This document shows positions 43,974-54,517 of a stretch of DNA of 64,000 bases, in pieces. How positions within the stretch are numbered: position 1 is the stretch's first letter; every line of letters begins with the position of its first letter. The notes under the pieces are model-generated. The model worked only from the letters and a program-made list of their open reading frames with translations, had not been told where the DNA came from and made no database searches. The position numbers and the translations under genes were made by a program. Where the stretch lies: positions 15,528,316 through 15,592,315 of the forward strand of contig OW203768.1 in NCBI GenBank assembly GCA_934045905.1, given 5' to 3'. This stretch comes from Leuctra nigra (taxonomy: Eukaryota; Arthropoda; Insecta; Plecoptera; Leuctridae).

Positions 43974-46900
43974 TTATTTGCGTGGATCTTCACAGCGACC
44001 CAAGAAGAGCACCTGGCCGGTCTCCTTGTGTTGCAACAAGAAGATGAACGGTTGGTCCACAATGAATTCTTTTGGAGGAATGCGCCTTGCGCTTAAAGTT
44101 TGCTTTACGAGACCTGAAAGAAAACGACAGATGCGTAATCATTAACCTTGAGTCATAATCAAAGCATAATGATAATAATGATCAATAATGATACTCTTCT
44201 CTATATGAAGACCATGATCCGTGAATTTGTGGTAGGATTAAGGCAATTCTATTTAAGTGATGTCACCTTGGCACATAAAATACAATATTATTATATTGGT
44301 GTAACAAAAAAATAAATAAACGAAAGATTTGAGGGTGGAAAAGGTTACATGCTGTAGACTTACTTTCATAATAACGAAAATCTTCTCATAAATTTGGGTA
44401 AACACCCAAAAATAAAAAATAAATATACAATTGGGTTTAAATTGTCTTCCTTCCCAAGTAACCCATAAGTAACCCATTTGCACCTCCTTCCTCTATCTCC
44501 CATTGCTATTAGGTACATTATTGCTTTATATGAAATCGAATAAATAATCTCTTAATACAATTTTGTCTTAAAATGTCTTCATACTTTACCTACTTAAGAG
44601 GACACCACACATTTAAATGTAATGTAATGAATACGCTGGCCAAATATTTGGACACCTTTGCAGAATTCCACCTGCAAATTGAATTTCATACCTCCGGTTG
44701 CTGCGACCGTATCTATGCCATTCTCGTTCACTTCAATTAAGGTTTTGTGAATTACTTTGTCCACTTTTGTTTTTACATCAGCAATCATACCACCGAAGTC
44801 TGCTTTTCCGTCTTCGAAAATAATTCCCATTCCCAACTACGAGAAAGCAACATCACTACGATTAAAACAATAAATGAATCTGAATCTGATGGTGCAATTA
44901 GAGACAAGGTCTTAAGCCATACTTTATTCCGTTATAATTTCTTTCTCTTGTCACATTTAGCTGTCCAGTAAGATATTTTGAATATCTCTTAGGAAGGGTC
45001 GGAAGACCGCGCGATCGACCAGTTTAAACACAAAGAGAGTCTGAGGGATGGACAAAAAACAGTTATTTGCAAAATCAGGGCCACGTCTGGCGACCAGCTA
45101 AATGTGACATGCAGTATAGTGGAACAGTGGAAGAGTTTTATTGAAGAAGATGTGAGTTCAAGAGAAGACTGAAAGTTAATTGAAATGGAGGAAGCAACAT
45201 CTGGAAAGCTGGAGGTTGAAGAGAGTGAAAAGAAGAACATTCAGCAGAATTTATAACTCCAGACCCGGCATTTTCAAATAAAAAGAGTGAATCGGGACGC
45301 GATGGAATAAAATGGAATATTCCATCATACTTACTTTCTTCAACACGTCATTCAGCTCCGTCGAATATTCGATGCGAAATATTGGTAGTGTAACACTTAC
45401 AAAAGTGTCTCTCAAATCTTTATGATTTATGTTTAAACCACCACTTAGAATGTCTGCTTCAACGGCCTTTAAGTCAGAGGATTTTGCAGGGATAATCACA
45501 AACATGCTGGTTGGTCCCTGTTGGTCATAAACAAGAAGGTAAACCTCGTTTTTCTTAATGATATTCCACTCCACATGACCAAACCTGATAATTAAATTAG
45601 CATTTAGGTTTTAACTTTTCGTATTAATATGTACAACAAAAATAAATAAACAAAATACAGTAAACAATATGTACTCAGCACAACAAAAATTGAACGGTGT
45701 ACAAATTTGAATGTCTGTTGGTCCTGTTCCATACTAATCAATGCTTGTTATTATCATTGAAATGTGAACACCAAGTAGAGTGAGACAAGGAGATCGCTTG
45801 GACTCACTTCTGATGGTGCGATCTAACATTTTTCAGTCAATCTTTTTCTTTCGAATACCGTTTATTATTTGTTCGAGTATGTATTTAGATATACACTCAG
45901 TTCCCACCACCAGCCACCACATGTACCGTTTCAGGAGCGCTGCGGGTATAGTGATGGCTATTTTAAAACCATTTTATGGGCCAATTTGAAACCGCAAAAA
46001 ATTTAAGATGACTCTTTCATTGTACAGTCGGGGCGCCGAGTGTTTGAACTCTCACCAGATGGAGCCACCGTCACTTGCTCTGTTAGGCCGAGAAAGACGT
46101 CATTGCAAGGTGAGCGCGCAATGAAGACCTTCTCGGCCTAGCAGAAAAACTGCCTAACAGCGCATTCTGTTTAGAGTTCAAACACTCGGCGCCCCGACTG
46201 TAGTATACAGTTCGTTATTCCTATGTTTGAACTCTCACCAGATGGAGCCACAGTCAGTTGTTCTGCTAGGCCGAGAAAGACTTCATTGTGCGCTCACCTT
46301 GCAATGTTGTCTTTCTCGGCCTTACAGAACAACTGACGGTGTCTCGGTCTGTAGAGAGTTCAAACATAGGAAAAACGACCTGTAGGGTGGCGGAAGTGTA
46401 TGACCATTCTCTTCTCACCCGAGAAGGCCGTGAATAACATTTATTATGCCAAGAGACTATCTGATTTCAAATAAGCTACCCTACACTTGGAGAATATTTT
46501 TAAATATTTAAGTATATATCTAGTCTAAAAGATGGGGATGAAATCAACTTACTGTATAGGCAGCGTGTTTAGACAACAGATGGCACTGTAAAAAGTACAG
46601 ACAGAGCCACCTAATCTGTGGGAAGGAAGCTTACCTTTTGGCAAGGCGTCCAAGTCGCTGCAGTTATATGTTATGTTGCTGCACATATTACGCATTATCA
46701 ATTCTTAAAATTTACACATGTTTATCTAATGTTTATTCGCCTACAAAATATTAATAATAAAGTGTTCACAATTTCACTGAATCTGATCACAATATTAATT
46801 TGCGCGACTTAGTTTGATTCCGAAATATTTTGAGTACATTTGTTGACATCTGATCGGTTGCTAGGTCACGGCCAATGAGAAATAAAACAGTTGACGATCT

Positions 46901-48457
46901 TCCCACAAAAGTTGCTAATTTCTCTCACTCGTGGCGAACTCTCGGTGCCTATATGGATTTTCTTGATATGGGAGTTCAATAATGCGTGCCGTTTTCTCTT
47001 CCTTGTAGTTGTATTGTGCTACACGGTTCATCGTTGGCACCTTCACCGTCTGATGCTTCATGTGGAAATCCTTATCCTCGCCTTTATCGAAAAACTTTGC
47101 CCAATTTCCTTTGAAGTACACGGCACTGATGAGCACCATTGCTGTATCCTTTGAGAGACTATCAGTGAATTAAAGAGATAACATTTACCTCTCAGTCAGC
47201 CCCTCACCGATACGTGATTTTCATTGTCATTCTGATATTGACTGTTGAATCGTGAGGTAATCTGGAGAAGAAAAGGCAAAATGCCCAAACGCATCTCACT
47301 AAATGCATTCATTGACACGCAATTAAAAAAATCGTGTAATATTTTTAACAGACCTACGCAGTAATTATGCTTTTCTTTTGGTCACTCTGAAGATATGGAT
47401 AAATTATATCTCACCTGGGCTGATGAGGTCTTGTATCTTACGGTTGGTGTTGTCCTCCACCCACTTGTTGATTGTTTTAGCAGCTTCCTTTGCCTTGGTG
47501 TAATCCAGTACTTGAGCCTCCGAGGCGAAAACGTCTTTGGTTTGTTCAAAAAAATTCGGAGCTACCTTCACACTACATCCAGGGTAGATCTTGTTGGCAA
47601 GTTGCAAGCTCATAAATTTCTGTTTGTAGTTGAAGGATTAAAGTAGGTTAGTGGTCTTACCGCATGATTTTATTTGTACAAAACTTATAGTACTGACTTG
47701 AAGTAATATGATTACAAATTCTTCCTACCCCTGGTTTCATCAGTTTTCGTAGTTTCTTGTATCCACGACTTGTTTCGCCATTGCTCTGTAAACCGAGTGT
47801 ATACACCATCTTCTCAGCCGTGTATGCGCGCGCACCGAAAGACAACATAGTCAGGACGGAGTGGATGCTCAGTAGAGAGATCAGCAGGTTGCCTTCTTTC
47901 TCAGACAAGGCCTGAAAATACAGCCGCGTTTACAACAACTTAACGTTCGAAAATTACCGTTGCAATATTAACGCAATTCCACGTAAAACGAGATGGCGCC
48001 GGCCAGCGCGATCAGCTGTGATTTCGAGTTGAGAGAAGTGTCCGTGCGCATGCGCCACTTCCTCCACTTAACGTCCGACTTGAAAGTTGAAAGTAGGTCT
48101 ACTTTGAGGTGAAATTGGCGTACGTTAATTTACAAAATTTCGTTGTGAACGAATCCATAAGTTTACATGGGCTTGATAATTGAAATTGCATTAATTTTCG
48201 AACGTTAATTTTGTTGTAAACACAGCTTACGAACACTTCATATTATCCCAAAGATGTTTGAGGATCTATTGTAGTACGTAACAACGCTTTCAGCGACTTG
48301 AAGAAAATTAATTTCGCCTACTAACTTTATAAAGATTGGCAGCAAACTTGAGACTGCCTTCCCTGAGGGTTGCCACGTCGCTGTTCTGGTCAGTCTGATT
48401 AGCCAGCACCATGCAGAGACACACACAGAGCACTGTGAAGATCTGGCAACGCAGCAT
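43974..48457 (-). CDS. Serpin E, seven exons, exon 4 splice sites lost
   Basis: Exons: 48457-48326, 47911-47729, 47619-47415, 47162-46963 (defective borders), 45517-45335, 44836-44692 and 44113-43974. Joined they would give 395 aa. The signal peptide is [19 protein letters not shown]. Serpin motifs are conserved ([50 protein letters not shown]). The loop is GIDTVAATGG then LVKQTLSARRIPPKEF, almost that of C, with Arg at the presumed P1. Exon 4 has CTG instead of CAG at the acceptor and GA instead of GT at the donor. If skipped, 200 nt are lost and the frame breaks, so function is unlikely. The 5' half resembles D and the 3' half C (see findings). The polyadenylation signal is near 43775. Confidence 0.75.
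45000..45265 (+). pseudogene. LINE 3' remnant in serpin E intron 5
   Basis: Homologous to 28690-28845 and 37538-37795; decayed LINE C-terminal coding sequence with stops. Longest and least eroded of the three copies. Confidence 0.55.
46025..46200. mobile_element. Palindromic MITE (family M2, copy 1), serpin E intron 4
   Basis: The ends CAGTCGGGGCGCCGAGTG and their mirror are flanked by TA on both sides. Interior GTTTGAACTCTCACCAGATGG. Serpin C has the empty site TTGTAGTAGGGTGG (about 29983). Confidence 0.8.
46208..46382. mobile_element. Palindromic MITE (family M2, copy 2), serpin E intron 4
   Basis: The ends CAGTTCGTTATTCCTATG and their approximate mirror are flanked by TA. It shares GTTTGAACTCTCACCAGATGG and GCCGAGAAAGAC with copy 1 but has different outer ends. 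Confidence 0.75.
46557..46951. mobile_element. 395-bp TA-flanked MITE (family M3, copy 1)
   Basis: The ends TAGGCAGC and, reversed, TAGGCACC; TA duplicated at 46555-46556 and 46952-46953. The body is nearly identical to 53687-54082. It inserted 10 bp from the 3' border of serpin E exon 4. Confidence 0.78.
46963..47162 (-). pseudogene. Serpin E exon 4 with both splice sites mutated
   Basis: The 200-nt exon keeps a clean frame (DSLSKDTAMVLISAVYFKG to RIIELPYQ). Its borders read CACTG|ATAGTC and CATATCAA|GAAAATCC, where the paralogues have CACAG|ATAGTC and CATATCAA|GTAAATAC. Confidence 0.75.
47924..48232. mobile_element. MITE in serpin E intron 1 (shared with serpin D)
   Basis: Same family and same position as 39976-40332: CAGCCGCGTTTACAACAAC and mirror GTTGTAAACACAGCT. 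It starts within about 12 bp of the exon 2 acceptor, with a small deletion relative to D. Confidence 0.72.
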
Positions 48458-48580
48458 GGTTAACACTCAACAGACAGTGGCTTTACACAATGTGATGCTG
48501 GATGGACTTAGTAGAGAGCCTATTCACTACTTCGTATTGCCCGTTATCACCACGACTGTTTATTGGTAGTAATAATAAAA
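48458..48580 (-). promoter_or_regulatory. Putative serpin E promoter and 5' UTR
   Basis: Almost the same as serpin D: AAGTCCATCCAGCATCAC downstream of CAATAAACAGTCGTGG, with the same ~40-base extra segment. Inferred from conservation. Confidence 0.35.
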
Positions 48581-48787
48581 TCACTTTTAATATTGAGAAC
48601 ATAGTTTAATTCTGATTATTTTGTTAGTAATACTTTCTTAGATAGCGTACTAGAACATAATTATTGCTGTTAAAGTTCATAACATTTTATCCCTCATTAC
48701 ATTCATAAAAGAAATGGTAATAATCTTTACATATTAAAACCCTGTCTTCTAAAAATGCAGCATTGAAACGATCAAACATAATATAGA

Positions 48788-48862
48788 GCAGTTGTACTCA
48801 ACCTGCGGCCCGCGGGCCGCATGCGGCCCGCTGGACTAATTTTTGTGGCCCGCCAGTTGATG
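48788..48862. mobile_element. hAT-like terminal fragment
   Basis: GTTGTACTCAACCTGCGGCC followed by CGCGGGCCGCATGCGGCCCGC and GTGGCCCGCC is the type of end seen in hAT (Charlie-like) elements. No partner end or ORF found. The DNA to 49667 shows nothing else except a poly-A run at about 49649-49667. Confidence 0.35.
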
Positions 48863-49667
48863 TTTCGCAAACACCTATGTATTCACAAAATGTGTCCAAT
48901 GAGAAAATTATATTAAAAAAAATTATATAACCATTTAACAATTCCGAAAATAGTGAAAAGTGTTTGGTTTCGTGTGAAATCTTGTTCGATTCGTTTCAGA
49001 ATAAACAAAAGACACTGAATGAAACAGGCACGAAGGAAGGATCACTTATAAATTTGCTTAAATTATAAAAAAAAATGTTATGCGGGGTAACAATAGGAGG
49101 GTAGTTTGCTTCAATTCGTGCATTTTAGAGCCCCAGAAACACTTTTATATTGTTAAATTCTAAAAAAACGCCCTGCGGGGCAAAAACTGAAGATATTTCA
49201 CAACAAATCAAGATTTTGTATACCGAAAACGCCACTATATGATTAGAGTAGATTTGTTTGTAGTTGCCTCAGCCAATTTATATTACCTATGATATTACTC
49301 TTGAAGGTAGGTATATTGTGTGAGTGTGTGTGCAACACGGCTTGACTGCAGTGAATCGACCACCCCAATCGATCACTGAGCTTGTCCTAGTGAAAATACA
49401 TATATAATATATTATTGTTTAACACTCGGAGCACTTTAAGGCTCGTAAAGATTTATTATTAAAAGCTTTAGTCTGCCAGAATTGTAGTTTAGTGGTAGTT
49501 TGTTAATTAATTCTCCTCAAATAATCTGCTACAACACAAATTTTCATTGTAACCAGGTTCCTCATCTCCAGACCTGCATACACGAAGCTGCACCAGGAAG
49601 CTGTTTGTGAAGAGTCTAAAACACGGAATATTCTATTACTTCCTTCAAAAAAAAAAAAAAAAAAAAA

Positions 49668-51084
49668 TTGCTTTTAGGGCATGCTTGTGGGGAGTTTGAA
49701 GTGCTTGAGCTCTTGCATGATTATAACCCACAAGCAAGAAGCAATGTTATATTTCTTCATAGTTCTATTGCTTTTAGGGAATGCTTGTGGGGAGTTTGAA
49801 GTGCTTGAGCTCTTGCATTGATAATGACCCACAAGCAAGAAGCAATGTTATATTTCTTCATAGTTCTATTGCTTTTAGGGAATGCTTGTGGGGAGTTTGA
49901 AGTGCTTGAGCTCTTGCATTGATAATGACCCACAAGCAAGAAGCAATGTTATATTTCTTCATAGTTCTATTGCTTTTAGGGCATGCTTGTGGGGAGTTTG
50001 AAGTGCTTGAGCTCTTGCATTGATAATGACCCACAAGCAAGAAGCAATGTTATATTTCTTCATAGTTCTATTGCTTTTAGGGCATGCTTGTGGGGAGTTT
50101 GAAGTGCTTGAGCTCTTGCATGATTATAACCCACAAGCAAGAAGCAATGTTATATTTCTTCATAGTTCTATTGCTTTTAGGGAATGCTTGTGGGGAGTTT
50201 GAAGTGCTTGAGCTCTTGCATTGATAATGACCCACAAGCAAGAAGCAATGTTATATTTCTTCATAGTTCTATTGCTTTTAGGGCATGCTTGTGGGGAGTT
50301 TGAAGTGCTTGAGCTCTTGCATGATTTTAACCCACAAGCAAGAAGCAATGTTATATTTCTTCATAGTTCTATTGCTTTTAGGGCATGCTTGTGGGGAGTT
50401 TGAAGTGCTTGAACTCTTGCATGATGATAACCCACAAGCAAGAAGCAATGTTATATTTCTTCATAGTTCTATTGCTTTTAGGGCATGCTTGTGGGGAGTT
50501 TGAAGTGCTTGAGCTCTTGCATGATTATAACCCACAAGCAAGAAGCAATGTTATATTTCTTCCTAGTTCTGTTGCTTTTAGGGAATGCTTGTGGGGAGTT
50601 TGAAGTGCTTGAGCTCTTGCATTGATAATGACCCACAAGCAAGAAGCAATGTTATATTTCTTCATAGTTCTATTGCTTTTAGGGCATGCTTGTGGGGAGT
50701 TTGAAGTGCTTGAGCTCTTGCATGATTATAACCCACAAGCAAGAAGCAATGTTATATTTCTTCATAGTTCTATTGCTTTTAGGGAATGCTTGTGGGGAGT
50801 TTGAAGTGCTTGAGCTCTTGCATTGATAATGACCCACAAGCAAGAAGCAATGTTATATTTCTTCATAGTTCTATTGCTTTTAGGGCATGCTTGTGGGGAG
50901 TTTGAAGTGCTTGAGCTCTTGCATGATTATAACCCACAAGCAAGAAGCAATGTTATATTTCTTCATAGTTCTATTGCTTTTAGGGCATGCTTGTGGGGAG
51001 TTTGAAGTGCTTGAGCGCTTGCATGATTATAACCCACAAGCAAGAAGCAATGTTATATTTCTTCATAGTTCTATTGCTTTTAGG
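49668..51084. repeat. Minisatellite, 14 units of 100/101 bp
   Basis: Units start (TTGCTTTTAGGG) at 49668, 49768, 49869, 49970, 50071, 50171, 50272, 50372, 50472, 50572, 50673, 50773, 50874 and 50974, with a partial unit at 51074. The 101-bp form has TTGATAATGAC where the 100-bp form has TGATTATAAC. Units differ at only a few positions (GGGAATGC or GGGCATGC). Each has inverted TGCTTGTGGG and CCCACAAGCA. A poly-A run lies directly before the array. Confidence 0.95.
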
Positions 51085-51429
51085 AGTTCTAATTCTGAGG
51101 TCTCTGTTTAGGTAACTCGATTAATTCTACAACTCCTTGCTGCGAGCTTCTGTCTGCATCTCTGGCTGATGGGGACTAAATGAAATGGTAAGTTACTGTA
51201 TTACCATGTCCTCATGATTTGTTTGTCTTTGGTGTTTTAATGCAACAAGTCGTACGGTGCACACTCACACTCACATATTGTATAAAATGGCAATAGGCAA
51301 CTGCAAAACACTTGTAATAAGGATCTTAAGAACATGGTGTGTCCTCTTGAGATCTCAGCAATGCAAAATCTTATACTTTTGTGATACGTCTTGTTGAAAA
51401 GTAAGAATACTAGAGTGCCTCTCCCACTA

Positions 51430-51530
51430 ACTGGTTGTATGGCACTTTACCGACGGAATTGACTTTTTACCGAGGGACATTTTACCGACGGACATTACCG
51501 ATACTACCCGGACAAGTCTTTACCGACCTT
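51430..51530. repeat. TTTACCGACGGA motif cluster
   Basis: Repeated TTACCGACGG/TTACCGAGGG words with ACATT spacers, an imperfect short tandem. No gene around it; 51530-51900 shows nothing nameable. Confidence 0.5.
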
Positions 51531-51903
51531 TTTTAATACTGATTGGAAATTTGAGAGAAAACATTACGTAATTCAGTTATTTGTGGGTAATCAAAAGCAT
51601 ATCTATTTCCTTTTCAAATCATGCATTCTAGTTTTGGCTATGAATTCGTTTGTTTTCACTCAAACTGCCACATCTTGAACTAAGATAGAAAAATGGCTCC
51701 TGCATAATTAATTCTTTTTTTACCGCAACAAAAATTTGGTCCTTAGGATCATTTAAAATTTGAAGTTGAATTATGTTTATTTGTGTATGATTGCGATTTC
51801 TTTTCCTGTATTATTTTTGATGAATATCTGTCCTGTATAAAAACGTATGTATGTATGTAATCCACAGATAAGTCCCTAAAAGAGACTCAGTGGAAGAGTG
51901 TTA

Positions 51904-52784
51904 TTGAGCGAGCGAAGCGAGCGTCTCCTTTTGACTCGTTTGACACGGACCTCTGTTTTTTTTTTTTTTGTCTGCTATCTGGAGCAATGGTAGTCGCACA
52001 GTTTCACCGATCGAACTGAAATTTTGCACACATGTAGATACAACCTTCTCTGTTTGCTGACCCTAATTTTTTTTAAATCCATTTATTAGTTAAAATTTAA
52101 ATAAATATCTCCTGATAGGTTGAAAAATTAAAATGGTCTTCGATAAATCTCATCAAACTCATATTTTGCATAATCATTAAGACCAACATTGTCTCTTATT
52201 TTACATATTTTCAGCCAAATCCTCCCATTGGTTAAAATTTAAAAAAATATTTCATGTGCTTTTTGAAATTTAAACCAGAACCGTTTGACCGATCAACTTA
52301 AAAATTTGCATGGTCATCGGGTCCAACATTATCTGTATTTTTGACAATTTTCAGACTAAACTGTGTTTAAATTCAAAAGTTATTGACAGTTTACGGATAT
52401 TATGAGTGTTGGCTGTCATATTTCTCGAATTTCACATTTCACGGCATCTTCGAATCTTCACTTCAAGGTTGTTAGAGCAGACACTTTCAAACGTATATTA
52501 CGAAACTGATATGACCGTTTAAATATTTTTTGAACGAGATCCTGTGATTTTTGGAAATTAACAAGGAATCGTTCAATCATAAAGGTTCAATCGATCCACT
52601 TAAAACTTTGCGTGGTTATTGGGACCAATATTTTGAGAATTGTTTGAGATTTTCATACAAGTCTGTGGCGAAATTCAAGAATTATTGGCTTTTAAGGACA
52701 TTTTCGATAAACAGAATTTCGGTTCGAGGTGTTGCGCGTTATCCGTGCTCGCTCATCAACGCGTTACTCAGAGCGTTTTCCTAG
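51904..52784 (+). repeat. Repeat family G, uninterrupted reference copy
   Basis: It runs from TTGAGCGAGCGAAGCGAG to GCGTTTTCCTAG. The 3' end has a stem AACGC/GCGTT 7 nt before CTAG and is followed by T. It contains patches shared with introns and intergenic DNA elsewhere in the window (for example TTTGCATGGTCATCGGG). No ORF. Confidence 0.6.
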
Positions 52785-52854
52785 TATTTCTATATTCTGA
52801 TTTTATTTCAATGGGAGGGAAGGAAGAAGTAAAATTACAAGGGGCAGAGATGAA

Positions 52855-52930
52855 GTTGAGAATGTAGGTTTCTGTGGAAAACTTCCATGGAGTCAGGATG
52901 ATATGAAGGGATGTGCGTTGTGAAAAATTT
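52855..52930 (-). mobile_element. SINE tail fragment
   Basis: Reverse complement of the tail of the 15815-15957 SINE (GTAGGTTTCTGTGGAAAACTT... GTGCGTTGTG). No tRNA-like head. Confidence 0.5.
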
Positions 52931-53189
52931 TTAAGAAGTTTAGCAGGATTGACAAAACTTGACAAGGTAAGAAGTACAAAGATAAGGAAAGATCTGGGAG
53001 TGGAGGCTCTAGGTTTCAAATTGGGAAAAGAGAGGTTGAGGTGGTATAGACGATGGAAAGGAATGACACCGGAAAGAATTCCAAGGAGGGAGGCAGAGCG
53101 AGCAGCAATTGATGGGAAAAGAAAGAGAGGAAGACCAAGAACAAAGTGGATGAATGGAGTGGTGGCGGCTGTGGAAGAGAGAGGGGAGT
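52931..53189 (+). pseudogene. LINE ORF2 C-terminal remnant, 5' part
   Basis: It encodes LRSLAGLTKLDKVRSTKIR, RLRWYRRWK and KRGRPRTKW, clearly the C-terminal region of the same LINE type as 4606-7614. It is cut by the TIR element at 53190 and resumes at 55710. Confidence 0.75.
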
Positions 53190-53686
53190 CCCGTACAGAA
53201 ATTTTAAGTATCCCAGTCGTATCCCACACGTATCATCATCGTGATATCACATACATATCACATACATATCCCCTAACTGGTATCAAGGTGGTATTATTTG
53301 TGTCAAAATGATACGAGATTGATGATAGGTAAGTGATACGTATCATCACGTATCACATTGGCATCACCTACCTATCATCATAAGCATCACACTCCTACCG
53401 TCAAGTATCACTTACCTATCTTCAATCGCATCATATACCTATCATCAGTCATCACGTATCACTATAATATCATCATGGTATCATACACCTATCATCACGT
53501 ATCACTCGGCTATCATCAAGACACTCAGCAAAATCACACACATATCATCACGTATCAACCACCTATCATCATTGGCATCACATACCTATCATCACGTATC
53601 AACCACCTAATTGGCAACACTCTAGTTCCAAAATTAGCTACGGGGAGCGCTACTAGTTCATGTTGCCGTATTAAAAATAAATATTA

Positions 53687-54082
53687 TAGGCAGCGTGTTT
53701 AGACAACAGATGCCACTGTAAAAAGTACAGACAGAGCCACCTAATCTGTGGGAAGGAAGCTTACCTTTTGGCAAGGCGTCCAAGTCGCTGCAGTTATATG
53801 TTATGTTGCTGCACATATTACGCATTATCAATTCTTAAAATTTACACAAGTTTATCTAATGTTTATTCGCCTACAAAATATTAACAACAAAGTGTTCACA
53901 ATTTCACTGAATCTGATCACAATAGTAATTTGCGCGACTAAGTTCTGATTCCGAAATATTTTGAGTACATTTGTTGACATCTGATCGGTTGCTAGGTCAC
54001 GGCCAATGAGAAATAAAACAGTTGACGATCTTCCCACAAATGTTGCTAATTTCTCTCACTCGTGGCGAACACTCGGTGCCTA
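53687..54082. mobile_element. TA-flanked MITE (family M3, copy 2)
   Basis: About 396 bp, nearly identical to 46557-46951, including the TAGGCAGC and GGTGCCTA ends and flanking TA. Nested in the TIR satellite element. Confidence 0.78.
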
Positions 54083-54187
54083 TAGTGGTCAAAATTGACA
54101 AATATATCCAGTTTGTACAAGCAGATAATGTGTACTGTGTGATAGAAGACATTGCAATTAGTGCATGATATACAGTTTATATGAAGT

Positions 54188-54255
54188 ACGCTGGAATCGA
54201 ACTCGGGTCGTCGAAATAGCACGCTGCCGCTGTAACCACTGCTCCACGCTGCGAA
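54188..54255 (-). repeat. tRNA-like SINE head
   Basis: Minus strand GTGGAGCAGTGGTTACAGC with box B GAGTTCGATTCC. No good acceptor stem, so SINE-derived rather than a working tRNA. Confidence 0.5.
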
Positions 54256-54517
54256 TGTATAGGTAGGAGGGTGAAATAAGCCATTTGACCGGCGAGCGCG
54301 CTCGAACATGCATCACTTCAGTCTTTAGGTATCTGGACCCTCTTTAATATCACAAACCACTAGTCCGGTTATTTGAAGTCCCGGTCATAGCTATATCAAT
54401 AACATTGCGGGACCAGCCTTGGACTAGGAGAACAATGCTATTCCACCACTGAAGTCAAAGCCTAAATGGATATTAGGTAAGCCCCCAGGGGTTCATACTC
54501 AAGGAGGTATCATCAAA

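Noticed and set aside
49757..51111. Chains of 60-74 codon frames with hydrophobic, signal-peptide-like starts
   Set aside because: They arise from the 100/101-bp tandem units and end at each unit phase change. The same occurs on the other strand, so no gene is called.
52913..53311. 132-codon independent gene
   Set aside because: The first part is a LINE C-terminal remnant and the last part runs into the TIR satellite element.
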